From Klebsiella michiganensis (GTDB taxonomy: Bacteria; Pseudomonadota; Gammaproteobacteria; Enterobacterales; Enterobacteriaceae): a stretch of 64,000 bases of DNA. The DNA lies in contig NZ_PRDB01000002.1 of the NCBI RefSeq assembly GCF_002925905.1, positions 1 through 64,000 of the forward strand. The letters are read 5' to 3'. The notes under the pieces are model-generated. The model saw only the letters and a list, made by a program, of their open reading frames with translations. It was not told the DNA's origin and made no database searches. Below, one piece after another: positions 18,216 through 26,555 of this stretch. The position numbers and the translations under genes were made by a program. The number at the start of each line of letters is the position of its first letter. The stretch's first letter is position 1.

Positions 18216-19226
18216 ATGGTAAAGGTCGGTATTAACGGTTTTGGCCGTATTGGACGCAACGTACTGCGCGCTGCACTGGGCAATTCGGATATTCAGATTG
18301 TGGCGATCAACGATTTGACGGACAGCAAAACGCTGGCGCATCTGCTAAAATACGATTCGCTGCTCGGTAAGCTCGACGCGGACGTTACCGCCGGTGAAGG
18401 GCAGCTTGTGGTTGACGGTAAACCCATAACCGTATTCAGCGAACGCGACCCGGCCAATATCCCGTGGCATCAGCGTGAAGTCGATATCGTCATTGAAGCC
18501 ACCGGATTCTTCACCGATCGCGACAAGGCGGCGGTGCATATCCACCGCGGTGGCGCAAAGCGCGTGATTATCTCCGCCCCCGGCAAAAACGATGATTTAA
18601 CCATCGTGATGGGCGTTAACGATAGCCTCTACTCCCCGGATAAACACTACGTGGTCAGCAACGGTAGCTGCACCACCAACGGTCTGGCGCCTGCCGCCCA
18701 GGTTCTGCACCAGCATTTCGGTATTAAGCACGGCTTAATGAACACCACCCACGCCTACACCAACAGCCAGGCCCTGCACGATCAGCCGGAAAAAGATCTG
18801 CGCGGCGCTCGCGCCGCCGCGCTGTCGATAGTGCCTTACTCCAGCGGCGCAGCGAAGGCGCTGGGCAAAGTTATTCCTGAGCTGGATGGCCGCTTAACGG
18901 GATACTCGCTGCGCGTCCCGGTACCGGTGGTGTCTATTGTCGACCTGACCGTGACGCTGGCGCGAGAGGTGACGGCCGAAGAGGTGAACAATGCCTTTCG
19001 TGAAGCCGCCGCCGCGGGGCCGCTAAAAGGGATTCTCGGCTATAGCGATGAACCGCTCGTCTCCAGCGACTACCAGGGTGACCCGCGCTCGTCGATTATC
19101 GACGGTCTGTCAACGCTGGTGATTGGCGGCAATATGGTTAAAATTCTGGCGTGGTACGACAATGAATGGGGATTCTCTAACCGCCTCGTTGACCTGGCGC
19201 TAATGATGGCAAGGCGTGAGCGTTAA
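18216..19226 (+). CDS. Type I glyceraldehyde-3-phosphate dehydrogenase, accessory paralogue
   Basis: A 336-residue GAPDH: GINGFGRIGRNVLRA begins the Rossmann fold, with Asp in AINDLTD (typical of NAD use), catalytic Cys152 in SNGSCTTN and an NTTHAYTNSQ His region. The overall sequence is nearer to GapB/Gap2 types (LKGILGYSDEPLVSSDYQGD) than to glycolytic GapA. After CTTN it has Gly where most GAPDHs have Cys. AAGGAG at ideal distance fixes the start at 18216 rather than 18150 or 18198. Its position behind a GlxA-type regulator suggests induced, not housekeeping, use. A terminator follows. Confidence 0.9.
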   Translation: MVKVGINGFGRIGRNVLRAALGNSDIQIVAINDLTDSKTLAHLLKYDSLLGKLDADVTAGEGQLVVDGKPITVFSERDPANIPWHQREVDIVIEATGFFTDRDKAAVHIHRGGAKRVIISAPGKNDDLTIVMGVNDSLYSPDKHYVVSNGSCTTNGLAPAAQVLHQHFGIKHGLMNTTHAYTNSQALHDQPEKDLRGARAAALSIVPYSSGAAKALGKVIPELDGRLTGYSLRVPVPVVSIVDLTVTLAREVTAEEVNNAFREAAAAGPLKGILGYSDEPLVSSDYQGDPRSSIIDGLSTLVIGGNMVKILAWYDNEWGFSNRLVDLALMMARRER

Positions 19227-19318
19227 TTCACTGCGGGTGTTATTGATAGTTGACATCACTCTGTCCCGGAGAGATTCCCTGGTGACGCGCAGCAGGCTCC
19301 TCTGAGCGCCTGATAAAA

Positions 19319-19350
19319 AGCATAAATGCCCTCGAAGGGCATTTATGCTT
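19319..19350. terminator. Strong symmetrical hairpin after the GAPDH gene
   Basis: AAGCATAAATGCCCT pairs with AGGGCATTTATGCTT around a two-base CG centre. It has A-rich sequence before and T/A-rich sequence after, so it may stop transcripts from both sides. Confidence 0.8.
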
Positions 19351-19412
19351 TAGCGGTAATGTGCGAGGGTCAGTATTTACTTAACCATTATTCCTGCGGG
19401 GCCGGAAAATAG

Positions 19413-19487
19413 TCAGTGCACAAATAGCGCGATTAAAATAATGATAGGAATTGGCACACCCAGAAAGAAAAGCAATATTGAACGCAT
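19413..19487 (-). CDS. 24-residue hydrophobic membrane peptide
   Basis: A short ORF encodes MRSILLFFLGVPIPIIILIA plus LFVH, a single membrane span with a Pro-Ile-Pro centre. It has one of the best ribosome sites in the region (GGGAGGAACCT) and starts 30 bp after the stop of the larger membrane gene upstream on the same strand, so the two should be co-transcribed. It is too short for routine gene calling. I do not know its role; small single-span proteins often bind a larger membrane partner. Confidence 0.6.
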   Translation of the reverse strand: MRSILLFFLGVPIPIIILIALFVH

Positions 19488-19517
19488 AGGTTCCTCCCGT
19501 ATAATGAGTATTAGACG

Positions 19518-20489
19518 TTATAAATCACGCTGACGGCCGCCATAGGTGGCACAGAGACTGGCAACAAAAGCGCCAATTAACAGAGAAATAAATGACCACA
19601 GAGTGACGTAGCTGGTGGTTTTTCTGGCGGCGTCTGCGGCCTGCTGCGCTTTATCTTTTGCCTCTTTCAAATTAGCCTGGGCTTTATCATAAACCGCCTG
19701 CACCCGCTGCTCGGCCTCTTGCTGACTGATGCCGGTATTCTGAGAAACCAGCTGCGCCACATAGGTCAGATCATCCTTGGGAAGCGCGCCAGAATAAATA
19801 CTGTTAGCAAAAATGCCCGTCACCTCGGCTAATTGAGCGGGTGACTCCGCCTTTGGCGGCGCCGGTTGATTCATGGCCATGACATCATTGCCCGGTGCGT
19901 TGCTGTTACCTGCCGGAGTGGAGCCGCTCGCCCTGAACAGCGAGCGGGTAAAATATTCCATCGATGACTTCGATAACATCGAGGATCCCTCCCCCGCGTT
20001 ATTCACGGCGGTTGCCGTCGCGCCCCCGGCAACGGAACCAATGACTTTTGCGCTGCCGCCGATGAGTGAACTGATGGTGGTGGTTAAAAGAACGGCTGAT
20101 ACCAGCAGCGCCACCGCCCATGTCAGAAAGCCATGCGCCGTATCGCGGAAATAGATTTCATTGGTATGCGTATCAACCCATTTAGTCCGAAGCCGTCCGG
20201 CCAGATATCCCCCCATTCCTGACGCCACAATTTGGGTAAACGTCAGCCAGGCGATGGCGGCAATACCGACGGTACCCGCCGCAAGACCTTGATTTTCCCA
20301 GGGAGAGATTGAGGTGAGGCCTAATCCGGCGCCAAGCATGAGCAGCATAAGCGCCAGCGAGGCGGCAGCGGCGGCGCCTGCAAATATCGCCCCCCATGAA
20401 ACCGCGCTCGCGCTGTTTACAGCAGCCGCAGGCAAGTGCCTGGCCGCTTCCTGACTGCTTATATTGGTAGAGTCGTAGATATTCGTCAT
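19518..20489 (-). CDS. Multi-span membrane protein with alanine-rich coiled region
   Basis: A 323-residue inner-membrane protein. Hydrophobic segments lie near residues 27-60, 75-100, 120-145 and 295-315. Between them is a loop rich in Gly, Ser, Asn and Pro, and a helical, highly charged Ala-rich segment (about residues 245-290, including VQAVYDKAQANLKEAKDKAQ) that may form a coiled coil. I recognise no named family and no enzymatic motif. AAAGGACAACGTAA precedes the ATG. The 24-residue peptide gene follows directly. Confidence 0.75.
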   Translation of the reverse strand: MTNIYDSTNISSQEAARHLPAAAVNSASAVSWGAIFAGAAAAASLALMLLMLGAGLGLTSISPWENQGLAAGTVGIAAIAWLTFTQIVASGMGGYLAGRLRTKWVDTHTNEIYFRDTAHGFLTWAVALLVSAVLLTTTISSLIGGSAKVIGSVAGGATATAVNNAGEGSSMLSKSSMEYFTRSLFRASGSTPAGNSNAPGNDVMAMNQPAPPKAESPAQLAEVTGIFANSIYSGALPKDDLTYVAQLVSQNTGISQQEAEQRVQAVYDKAQANLKEAKDKAQQAADAARKTTSYVTLWSFISLLIGAFVASLCATYGGRQRDL

Positions 20490-21110
20490 TTACGTTGTCC
20501 TTTGAAATAACTCAATTAGCCCGGTGTCGTTTTACACAAACGTCCAGAGCAGGAATTTACCTGCCAGACCCAGGGCAATATCGAGCGGGATAATTATCGT
20601 CAGCAGCTATCACCCGCTGCTTAAATTTTGGGCATTCGACACAAAGCCAATTATCTAAATTAATACGAACGAGCAGTGTATGAATTTAATCAACAATTTG
20701 ATTTTAGTAGATGATTTTATTTTAACCATTTTTTATCGCCAAAAATATTGCCGCACAGCTGTAACTACTTGTTAGCAATGAATTTCCAGGTGCAGGGGGT
20801 TGTGTGGCGGAAATATGTACTACGGATACAGATTGGCCAGCTCAGATAGAATTATCTTATTTTTGTAGTGGTAATTAACTGAATAGCCTTGTTTATTAAA
20901 AGTGGCGTTAGTTTTTTATTTGCATTATCTGCTATTTCATATACCCGCCGGCAACGTAAATAATCACCCGCTGCTGATGTCGCAGCAGATGAACAGATTG
21001 AGAGGGGCACGGGGAAGCGGTCACTCCCACCTCATGGCGATCGCGATGGCTCCCCCGCCATCCCTGCTTCGTGCCCGTTCCGCCCCGGACTCATTGGCCC
21101 CTTTGATTAA
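20490..21110. other. Long AT-rich intergenic stretch
   Basis: About 620 bp between the membrane-protein gene start and the stop of the N-acetyltransferase gene. It is AT-rich from 20600 to 20960. A minus-strand frame near 20540-20620 reads IIIPLDIALGLAGKFLLWTF but lacks any start codon and may be the end of a lost small membrane gene. I found no RNA gene or known repeat. Confidence 0.5.
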
Positions 21111-21878
21111 TTAGCGGGCAGACAACGCAAAGCGCTGCTCAAGTACATGCGCAATTTCATCGTCTTCCAGCCGCTGCTTTTCTACCCGATCCGCGGTAAT
21201 GCTCTTGAGCGTATTGCCCAGCAGAATAAAGCGCCCCTCGGGCTGATGCTGTATAACCAGCAGCTTTTGTACAAAGACCGCGTCGGGGTGCGTGGAGTTA
21301 AGGAAATTGGCCGGAGCAAAATCAATCCATTCCTGAGGTGACAGGTCAAAACCATATTGATTGGCCCAGCTTCCCTCAACTTTTGCCTGCAGCAGATAGT
21401 CGCCGTGCGCATCGCGGCTAAGCCGGAACGTATCGAAATCCTGGATAATGTCCGTATCAAGTTCATCCAGGGCCAGCGGCGCGCGAATACCGTAGCTCCC
21501 AAAGCCAAGGTCGCAAAGCCACTGACGGCCCTCGACTTCCGCGACGACCGCCATATGGGTTTTAGGCCGGCGCGCGGGATAGAACACGGGCCGCGCCGCG
21601 ACAAACCGCCAGGCAATGCCCAGCGCTTCCAGCGCCATGGTAAACAGCCCGTTGAGTTCATAACAGTAGCCGCCCCGTCTCTGCCGTAAGAGCTTGTTGG
21701 CAATATCATCGGGCTCCATCGACACGATTTTACCTGCCTGTACGTCCAGATTTTCGAAGGGGATGGCAAAGAGCTGGTGACGCATGAGCGCGTGTAGCGT
21801 TGCGGTATCCGCTGCCGCAGTCCCGCTATAGCCTATGCGGCGGAAGTAAAGTGAAAGGTCAAAACTGTCGCTGTGCAT
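21111..21878 (-). CDS. Arylamine N-acetyltransferase (NhoA-type)
   Basis: A 255-residue NAT that transfers acetyl from acetyl-CoA to arylamines, hydroxylamines and hydrazines. The catalytic Cys lies in RRGGYCYELNGLF, the His in RPKTHMAVVAEV and the Asp in LCDLGFGSYGIRAPL. The N-terminal FENLDVQ motif is also typical. The start at 21878 follows GGGGAAATCAT; eleven extra upstream residues are not family-like. It is divergent from a MocR-type regulator, and the shared region holds a strong inverted repeat, so it is the likely target. Confidence 0.92.
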   Translation of the reverse strand: MHSDSFDLSLYFRRIGYSGTAAADTATLHALMRHQLFAIPFENLDVQAGKIVSMEPDDIANKLLRQRRGGYCYELNGLFTMALEALGIAWRFVAARPVFYPARRPKTHMAVVAEVEGRQWLCDLGFGSYGIRAPLALDELDTDIIQDFDTFRLSRDAHGDYLLQAKVEGSWANQYGFDLSPQEWIDFAPANFLNSTHPDAVFVQKLLVIQHQPEGRFILLGNTLKSITADRVEKQRLEDDEIAHVLEQRFALSAR

Positions 21879-21933
21879 ATGATTTCCCCGGCTGGTTGGT
21901 GTGGAACACACTATAGATGGCGCCCCGCTTCGC

Positions 21934-21970
21934 CTGTATAGTCAGATTTATCAAAAAGCAGACTATACAG
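21934..21970. promoter_or_regulatory. Perfect 10-bp inverted repeat operator between nat and mocR
   Basis: CTGTATAGTC (21934-21943) and GACTATACAG (21961-21970) are exact reverse complements with 17 bases between. A third ACTATAG element at 21910-21916 is spaced upstream. The right arm ends directly at the regulator's ATG. MocR proteins typically bind two or three such half-sites and control themselves and the divergent gene. Confidence 0.7.
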
Positions 21971-23413
21971 ATGACGATGTCCGAAATATCCCCGCCGACG
22001 CCCCGCTACCGCCGTATAGCCGATATGCTGCGGCTGACGCTTGCTTCAGGCGCTTTACGGGCTGGCGATCGCATTATCTCCGCGCGTAAACTGGCCGAAC
22101 GCGAACAGGTCAGCCTCCCCACGGCCCTGGAAGCGCTGCGTTATCTTGAGGCGGAGGGCCTGATTATCGCGCGACCGCGTTCAGGCTATTTTGTCCGCCA
22201 GCCAGCCGCCTCCGGAAACGAACAGCGCGCTGCCTCTTTGCCCGGGCCGGTGCCGGTGACAATGTCCGCCATTGCCCGGTCGCTGTTCGGTAGCGCTGAA
22301 GCGCGTCTGGTGCCGCTTGGCGCCGCGCTACCCGATCCCGCCTGGCTTCCCGTGGATGCACTACAGCGGGCGCTGCACACCGCCGGTCGTCGGCTTGATG
22401 CGCGCGGGCAGAGCTACAGCCTGCCCCCGGGAAGAGCGGACCTGCGCAGAAAGATTGCCGCACGCGCTGCGCAGTGGGGCGCTCTTTTTGGCGCGGATGA
22501 CCTTATCATTACGGCAGGCGCAACCCAGGCGCTACGTCTGGCGCTCCGCGCGGTATGCCAGCCTGGCGATGCTGTCGCGATAGAGCAGCCCGCCTACTTC
22601 GGCACGCTTCTGCTGCTGGAAGATCTGGGTCTGAAGGCGTTACAGATCCCCACAGACCCGATTGAAGGCTTATTGTTGGCGCCCCTTGAAGAGGCTATCC
22701 AGCGCCACCGCCCTGCGGCCGTGCTTGCCTCACCCACGGTGCAAAATCCGCTGGGTGCCAGCATGCCCGTGGCGCGCAAACAGGCGCTGGTGGCGCTGCT
22801 CGCCGATAAGGGCATCCCGCTCATTGAGGACGATGTGTATGGCGATCTGGCCGGTGGCGCCCAGCGTCCGCCCGCGTGTAAAGCCTTCGACAGGGACGGA
22901 AATGTGATTTATTGCAGTTCGCTGTCGAAAACCCTGGCGCCGGGCTGGCGAATTGGCTGGATTGCTGCCGGACGCTACCACTCCGCGGTATTGCAGGCCC
23001 GCATGGCCGGAGAATGGGCAGGCGCGCCGCTGATTGAAGCCGCGGCAAACGAGATCCTCGCCAGCGGCGATTACGACAGGCACCTGCGGCACCTGAAGCT
23101 GCGGATTGCGGAAGGTATGCGCGCCATCATCACCCGAGTTGAAGCCTGCTTCCCACCGGGCACGCGCGTCGCGGCTCCGGAAGCCGGCTTTTTGATTTGG
23201 GTACAACTCCCCTCCAGGATAGATGCGCTGGAGGTACATCGTCGCGCACTCGCCCTGGGCATTGGCGTCAGTCCGGGGCCGCTGTTTTCCCCGGGCGCGG
23301 CGGAACTGCAAAACTACCTGCGCCTGAACGGTGCGAATGAACCCACCCCCGCGCTTTTGCATGCCGTTGAACAGCTCGGTATCGTATGCCACGAATTGGC
23401 CAGGGAACATTGA
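21971..23413 (+). CDS. MocR-type regulator (GntR HTH plus aminotransferase domain)
   Basis: The 480-residue protein has an N-terminal winged HTH of the GntR type (about residues 10-75, SARKLAEREQVSLPTALEAL) and a C-terminal class I aminotransferase domain with the PLP lysine in YCSSLSKTLAPGWRIG. Such regulators sense PLP-linked or amino compounds. The frame extends to 21917, but that part contains the operator. ATG 21971 or 21977 is likelier; neither has a clear ribosome site, so translation may be inefficient or leaderless. It is divergent from the N-acetyltransferase gene. Confidence 0.87.
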   Translation: MTMSEISPPTPRYRRIADMLRLTLASGALRAGDRIISARKLAEREQVSLPTALEALRYLEAEGLIIARPRSGYFVRQPAASGNEQRAASLPGPVPVTMSAIARSLFGSAEARLVPLGAALPDPAWLPVDALQRALHTAGRRLDARGQSYSLPPGRADLRRKIAARAAQWGALFGADDLIITAGATQALRLALRAVCQPGDAVAIEQPAYFGTLLLLEDLGLKALQIPTDPIEGLLLAPLEEAIQRHRPAAVLASPTVQNPLGASMPVARKQALVALLADKGIPLIEDDVYGDLAGGAQRPPACKAFDRDGNVIYCSSLSKTLAPGWRIGWIAAGRYHSAVLQARMAGEWAGAPLIEAAANEILASGDYDRHLRHLKLRIAEGMRAIITRVEACFPPGTRVAAPEAGFLIWVQLPSRIDALEVHRRALALGIGVSPGPLFSPGAAELQNYLRLNGANEPTPALLHAVEQLGIVCHELAREH

Positions 23414-23509
23414 CAGCGGCTATTGCCCGGGGCCGGTCAATTGGAGATAAAACCAGGATAGGGTAACCAATCGGGACGGGCAACGTGTCGGCCGCCTCCT
23501 CGGGGTGAA

Positions 23510-23534
23510 CCGCGCGCTTTTTTCAAGCGCGCGG
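23510..23534. other. Perfect GC-rich hairpin
   Basis: CCGCGCGCTT pairs exactly with AAGCGCGCGG around a five-base T-rich loop, in the 247-bp gap between the convergent MocR and TPR genes. There is no T-run after it on either strand, so it is not a canonical intrinsic terminator but probably limits read-through. Confidence 0.6.
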
Positions 23535-23660
23535 ACACAGGCAGACTGAACCAGCTCTTCGACAACCAGAACCAGCCCATAGCGTCACAGGCGTGTCAGA
23601 TATGCAGCAAGATGCTGACGGACGCCGCTGGTCGTAATTTTTTTATCCTCATACTCTTAT

Positions 23661-24209
23661 TCAGGACTCAGCATGACCGTCGATCGCTGCCTGAAGATCC
23701 CGGTACTCCTCGCAGCTATGGCCGCACAGCGTGGCGATAGTTTTCAATTGCTCTTTTGCCAGGTCAGGACGGCCTTTCGCCAGCCATGCTTCACCAAGGT
23801 ATTCACGTACTTTGGCATAGGTCGGATCGAGCGCGATTGAACGCTGATAGTAGCCGATGCCCTCATCGGTACGGCCCAGCTTACGCGTGGCATAGCCCCG
23901 GTAATTCCAGGCTTCCGCGGTATCGCCATTTTTCAGGGTGTTGAGCAGGTCCAGGGCCGCCTGGTACTCCCCTTTTTTGGCCAGATGATAGGCATAACGC
24001 GTTTTGTCTTCATCGCTGAGCTGGCTTGTTTTTTCAGGGACGCACTGTTTTTTCGTGCTGTCATACACCTGTCCGCTGGGGCAGTCCGGCGTTTTGCTAT
24101 TGGTACTATTGTCACCTGCGGCCAAAACCGGCGTGGTCAGCAGAGCAAACACCACGGGCAGCAGCAGACGTTGATTAATGGCGGAATGTAAAAACGACAA
24201 CGTGTTCAT
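23661..24209 (-). CDS. Secreted TPR-repeat protein
   Basis: A 182-residue protein with a signal peptide (about residues 1-31, cleaved near TPVLAAGD), a short CPSGQVYDSTKKQCVP cysteine segment, then two to three tetratricopeptide repeats (AWNYRGYATRKLGRTDEGIG, and AKVREYLGEAWLAKGRPDLA). It should act in the periplasm as a protein-binding scaffold; the partner is unknown. GGAGTTCACT fixes the start. The same frame stays open for 91 more codons upstream, but those would put a signal peptide in the middle of the protein. Confidence 0.85.
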   Translation of the reverse strand: MNTLSFLHSAINQRLLLPVVFALLTTPVLAAGDNSTNSKTPDCPSGQVYDSTKKQCVPEKTSQLSDEDKTRYAYHLAKKGEYQAALDLLNTLKNGDTAEAWNYRGYATRKLGRTDEGIGYYQRSIALDPTYAKVREYLGEAWLAKGRPDLAKEQLKTIATLCGHSCEEYRDLQAAIDGHAES

Positions 24210-24765
24210 AGTGAACTCCGGGTTAACGAAAAGAACGGCAAGGCAGCATACGACGCGGTATGCTGTCCCGTAGCAGATAGTGAGGGAAAAGCGCGCAGCA
24301 AATATGACCGGCCCGCCGCTTTTTTTCAGGGGCGTTCCCCGCTCCAGCGGCTCCCGGATATGTGCGCTTGCAAACAGGAAAATGACATTGGCTGCGGTGA
24401 CCCAATGCCGTGCCAGGGTAAAACTATCGCGGCACTGTTGTGTTAGCGGTTGCGTTGTTGCAGTCATAAATGATGACTCCATCAGTACGTTGATGATGAG
24501 TTAACGCCACAACCTTTTAATCTATTCGATAAAAAATACGTTTTTTCGTTTTTTATCGCCGGGCTCAGGTACGATCCTTCTTCGCGCCCTCGTATGAGTA
24601 TATATCCCCGTTTATTCCTTCACATTTCTGGCGACGCAGCGAAGAGGAGTATCTTGTCGCCAAATATCAGTGATAGCCAGCGCCGGGCTGACGCTGACGG
24701 AACGGCCCGGCATGCCCCTGGCCTCTGACGCGGTAAAACGGAGGCTTAAAAACCTAACGGGAATG
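24210..24765. other. Intergenic stretch upstream of the TPR gene
   Basis: A 556-bp gap. Its left half is open in frame with the TPR gene up to 24482, with a GGAG-preceded ATG at 24467 (MTATTQPLTQQCRDSFTLAR), so a lost or fused upstream gene is possible. The right half is AT-rich and shows nothing I can name. Confidence 0.4.
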
Positions 24766-25512
24766 TCACTCAGCTAAAAAACCACCATCAATGGGATAAA
24801 CGCCTCCGGTACAGAACGCTGATTTATCTGACAACAAAAACAATATGAAGTCTGCGATTTCCTGCATTTTTGCCATCCTTTTCATAGGGTGGCTATTTGC
24901 GAAACTGCGTACGATATTTTCAGGGAATTCGCTTATTCGTGGGGTTTGGACATAGCCCGGAGCGACGGCATTGATGCGAATGCCTTGACATGCAAACTCC
25001 AGCGCTGCGGTTTGGGTTAAACCAATTATACCATGCTTAGCGGCGGTGTAAGGCGCCAGCCCAGGAATGCCAACCAGACCATTTACTGCAGATAAATTAA
25101 CGATAGCGCCCCCCATCTTCATCATCTGAGGTATCTCGTATTTTAGGCAGTAAAAAACGCTGCTCAATGAGGTGGCAATGACCTTATCCCAGTTTTCAAC
25201 TGTCTGCTCTGTTATCTTTTTACCATGCTCACCTGTTATGCCTGCATTATTGACAGCATAATCAAGCCTGCCAAAATAGTTGATAACGTCATCTATCATT
25301 TGCCGTACTTGTTCGGGCTGTGACACATCGCATCCGATCCCCATTGCTGGTTGTCCCTGTGAAGACAATTGTTTCGCTTTTTGTTTCGCCTCCTCTGACG
25401 AGCGGGATACAATGACGACCTTCGCGCCATGTTTGTGTAACTGCTCTGCGACTGCCTCGCCTATACCTGCAGTGCTGCCGGTGATAACAGCCACTTTATT
25501 TTGAAAATTCAT
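24766..25512 (-). CDS. Short-chain dehydrogenase/reductase
   Basis: A 248-residue classical SDR: cofactor motif TGSTAGIGEAVAEQL, structural NNAGITG, catalytic Ser in VNLSAVNG and the YTAAK catalytic pair. Serine-rich VSRSSEEAKQ after the second strand suggests NADP use. The substrate is unknown. It follows the WYL regulator gene on the same strand with a 70-bp gap and shares its low GC content, so the pair probably moved in together and the regulator may control it. Confidence 0.9.
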   Translation of the reverse strand: MNFQNKVAVITGSTAGIGEAVAEQLHKHGAKVVIVSRSSEEAKQKAKQLSSQGQPAMGIGCDVSQPEQVRQMIDDVINYFGRLDYAVNNAGITGEHGKKITEQTVENWDKVIATSLSSVFYCLKYEIPQMMKMGGAIVNLSAVNGLVGIPGLAPYTAAKHGIIGLTQTAALEFACQGIRINAVAPGYVQTPRISEFPENIVRSFANSHPMKRMAKMQEIADFILFLLSDKSAFCTGGVYPIDGGFLAE

Positions 25513-25582
25513 AATCCCCCCTATGACGTAGCATTGAGTCTTACATCTGAGGAAGTATACAAATTCGCAGTGACAGTTTTTG

Positions 25583-26272
25583 TCAGTACTCTTTCTCCGG
25601 GCCGATCCCCTCTTTCATTCTCCATTTATTCAATAAAACTAACCTGCTTTCACTATACCTGGAATCCAGCGGCACAATGCCTTGTATTTTGTCCGTTCTA
25701 AAATGACGGAAATCCTTTCTCATTTCACACCATGCAACCAAAAGCCAGCATGACTCCATATATACCAATGCGATGGGCCATATGACTCGAGAAGAGTTAA
25801 CATTGCTCTTATCACAATACTTTATTTTGATCCTCTTTCGTTTTTTAATCGCATTACGCAAGTCTTCAAAAAACACCTCATTCTTTTCTGTGGGACCGGT
25901 CAGATAGGATTGACTCTCAATAAGATTTTTTAATTCGCCGGGAATAACGGCATGTATTTTGGCAAGCGCATTCCTTGCGTTTTTTTTGAAATCATTATCC
26001 GTATTATGAGAAACCCAATTAAGCCCAAGTATAATAGCATTGATTTCTTCATGAGAAAGATTTAAGGGCGGTAAATGAAAGTCAGACTTAACGATATAAC
26101 CAATTCCAGCCCCCCCTTCAATGCACACGCCTTGCTGCTGTAGCGTTTTTATATCTCTGTAAAGGGAACGCACGCTTATTTCTAATCTTTCTGAGAGAGC
26201 GGATGCCGTGATCGGATATCTTTGCGCCCTTAATATCTGTAGTAATTCGAGAAGCCTTTCTGTTCTGGTCAT
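25583..26272 (-). CDS. YafY-type HTH/WYL-domain regulator
   Basis: A 229-residue protein with an N-terminal HTH (MTRTERLLELLQILRAQRYP, ALSERLEISVRSLYRDIKTL) and a C-terminal WYL ligand-binding domain (YMESCWLLVAWCEMRKDFRH, FRTDKI). WYL proteins bind nucleotides or nucleic acids and regulate stress, defence or metabolic genes. The frame extends to 26401, but the ATG at 26272 begins the family-typical start. GC content is clearly below the core. The SDR gene downstream is its likely target. Confidence 0.88.
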   Translation of the reverse strand: MTRTERLLELLQILRAQRYPITASALSERLEISVRSLYRDIKTLQQQGVCIEGGAGIGYIVKSDFHLPPLNLSHEEINAIILGLNWVSHNTDNDFKKNARNALAKIHAVIPGELKNLIESQSYLTGPTEKNEVFFEDLRNAIKKRKRIKIKYCDKSNVNSSRVIWPIALVYMESCWLLVAWCEMRKDFRHFRTDKIQGIVPLDSRYSESRLVLLNKWRMKEGIGPEKEY

Positions 26273-26412
26273 GCTGATAAATCCATCTTGATCCTGAGAC
26301 GATATCTTAACGCCTCTGTTGGATAAATATCTTAGTATAAAGCAAACGTACATGCTTAAGCTGAGTGGTTCCCCGTTGTTTAATACACCGCGACAGGACA
26401 TAGGGTGAGTTT

Positions 26413-26442
26413 GGTAGGCAGTGCTTTGTGCCAGAAGCGGAC
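26413..26442 (+). repeat. GTCCGC-type repeat, right half (copy 9)
   Basis: GGTAGGCAGTGCTTTGTGCC followed by AGAAGCGGAC matches the right-half form with the GGTAG start seen in copies 1 and 6. It lies between the WYL gene and the phosphatase gene. Confidence 0.7.
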
Positions 26443-26555
26443 ATTATCGCTGGATAATATCCAGAAACCGGCTTCAAACGTTCACCATGCTACACTTTCG
26501 CCCTGAATCAGATAAACAAACGGGTAGTCACGTTGGATAACGGATCTCAAATACG

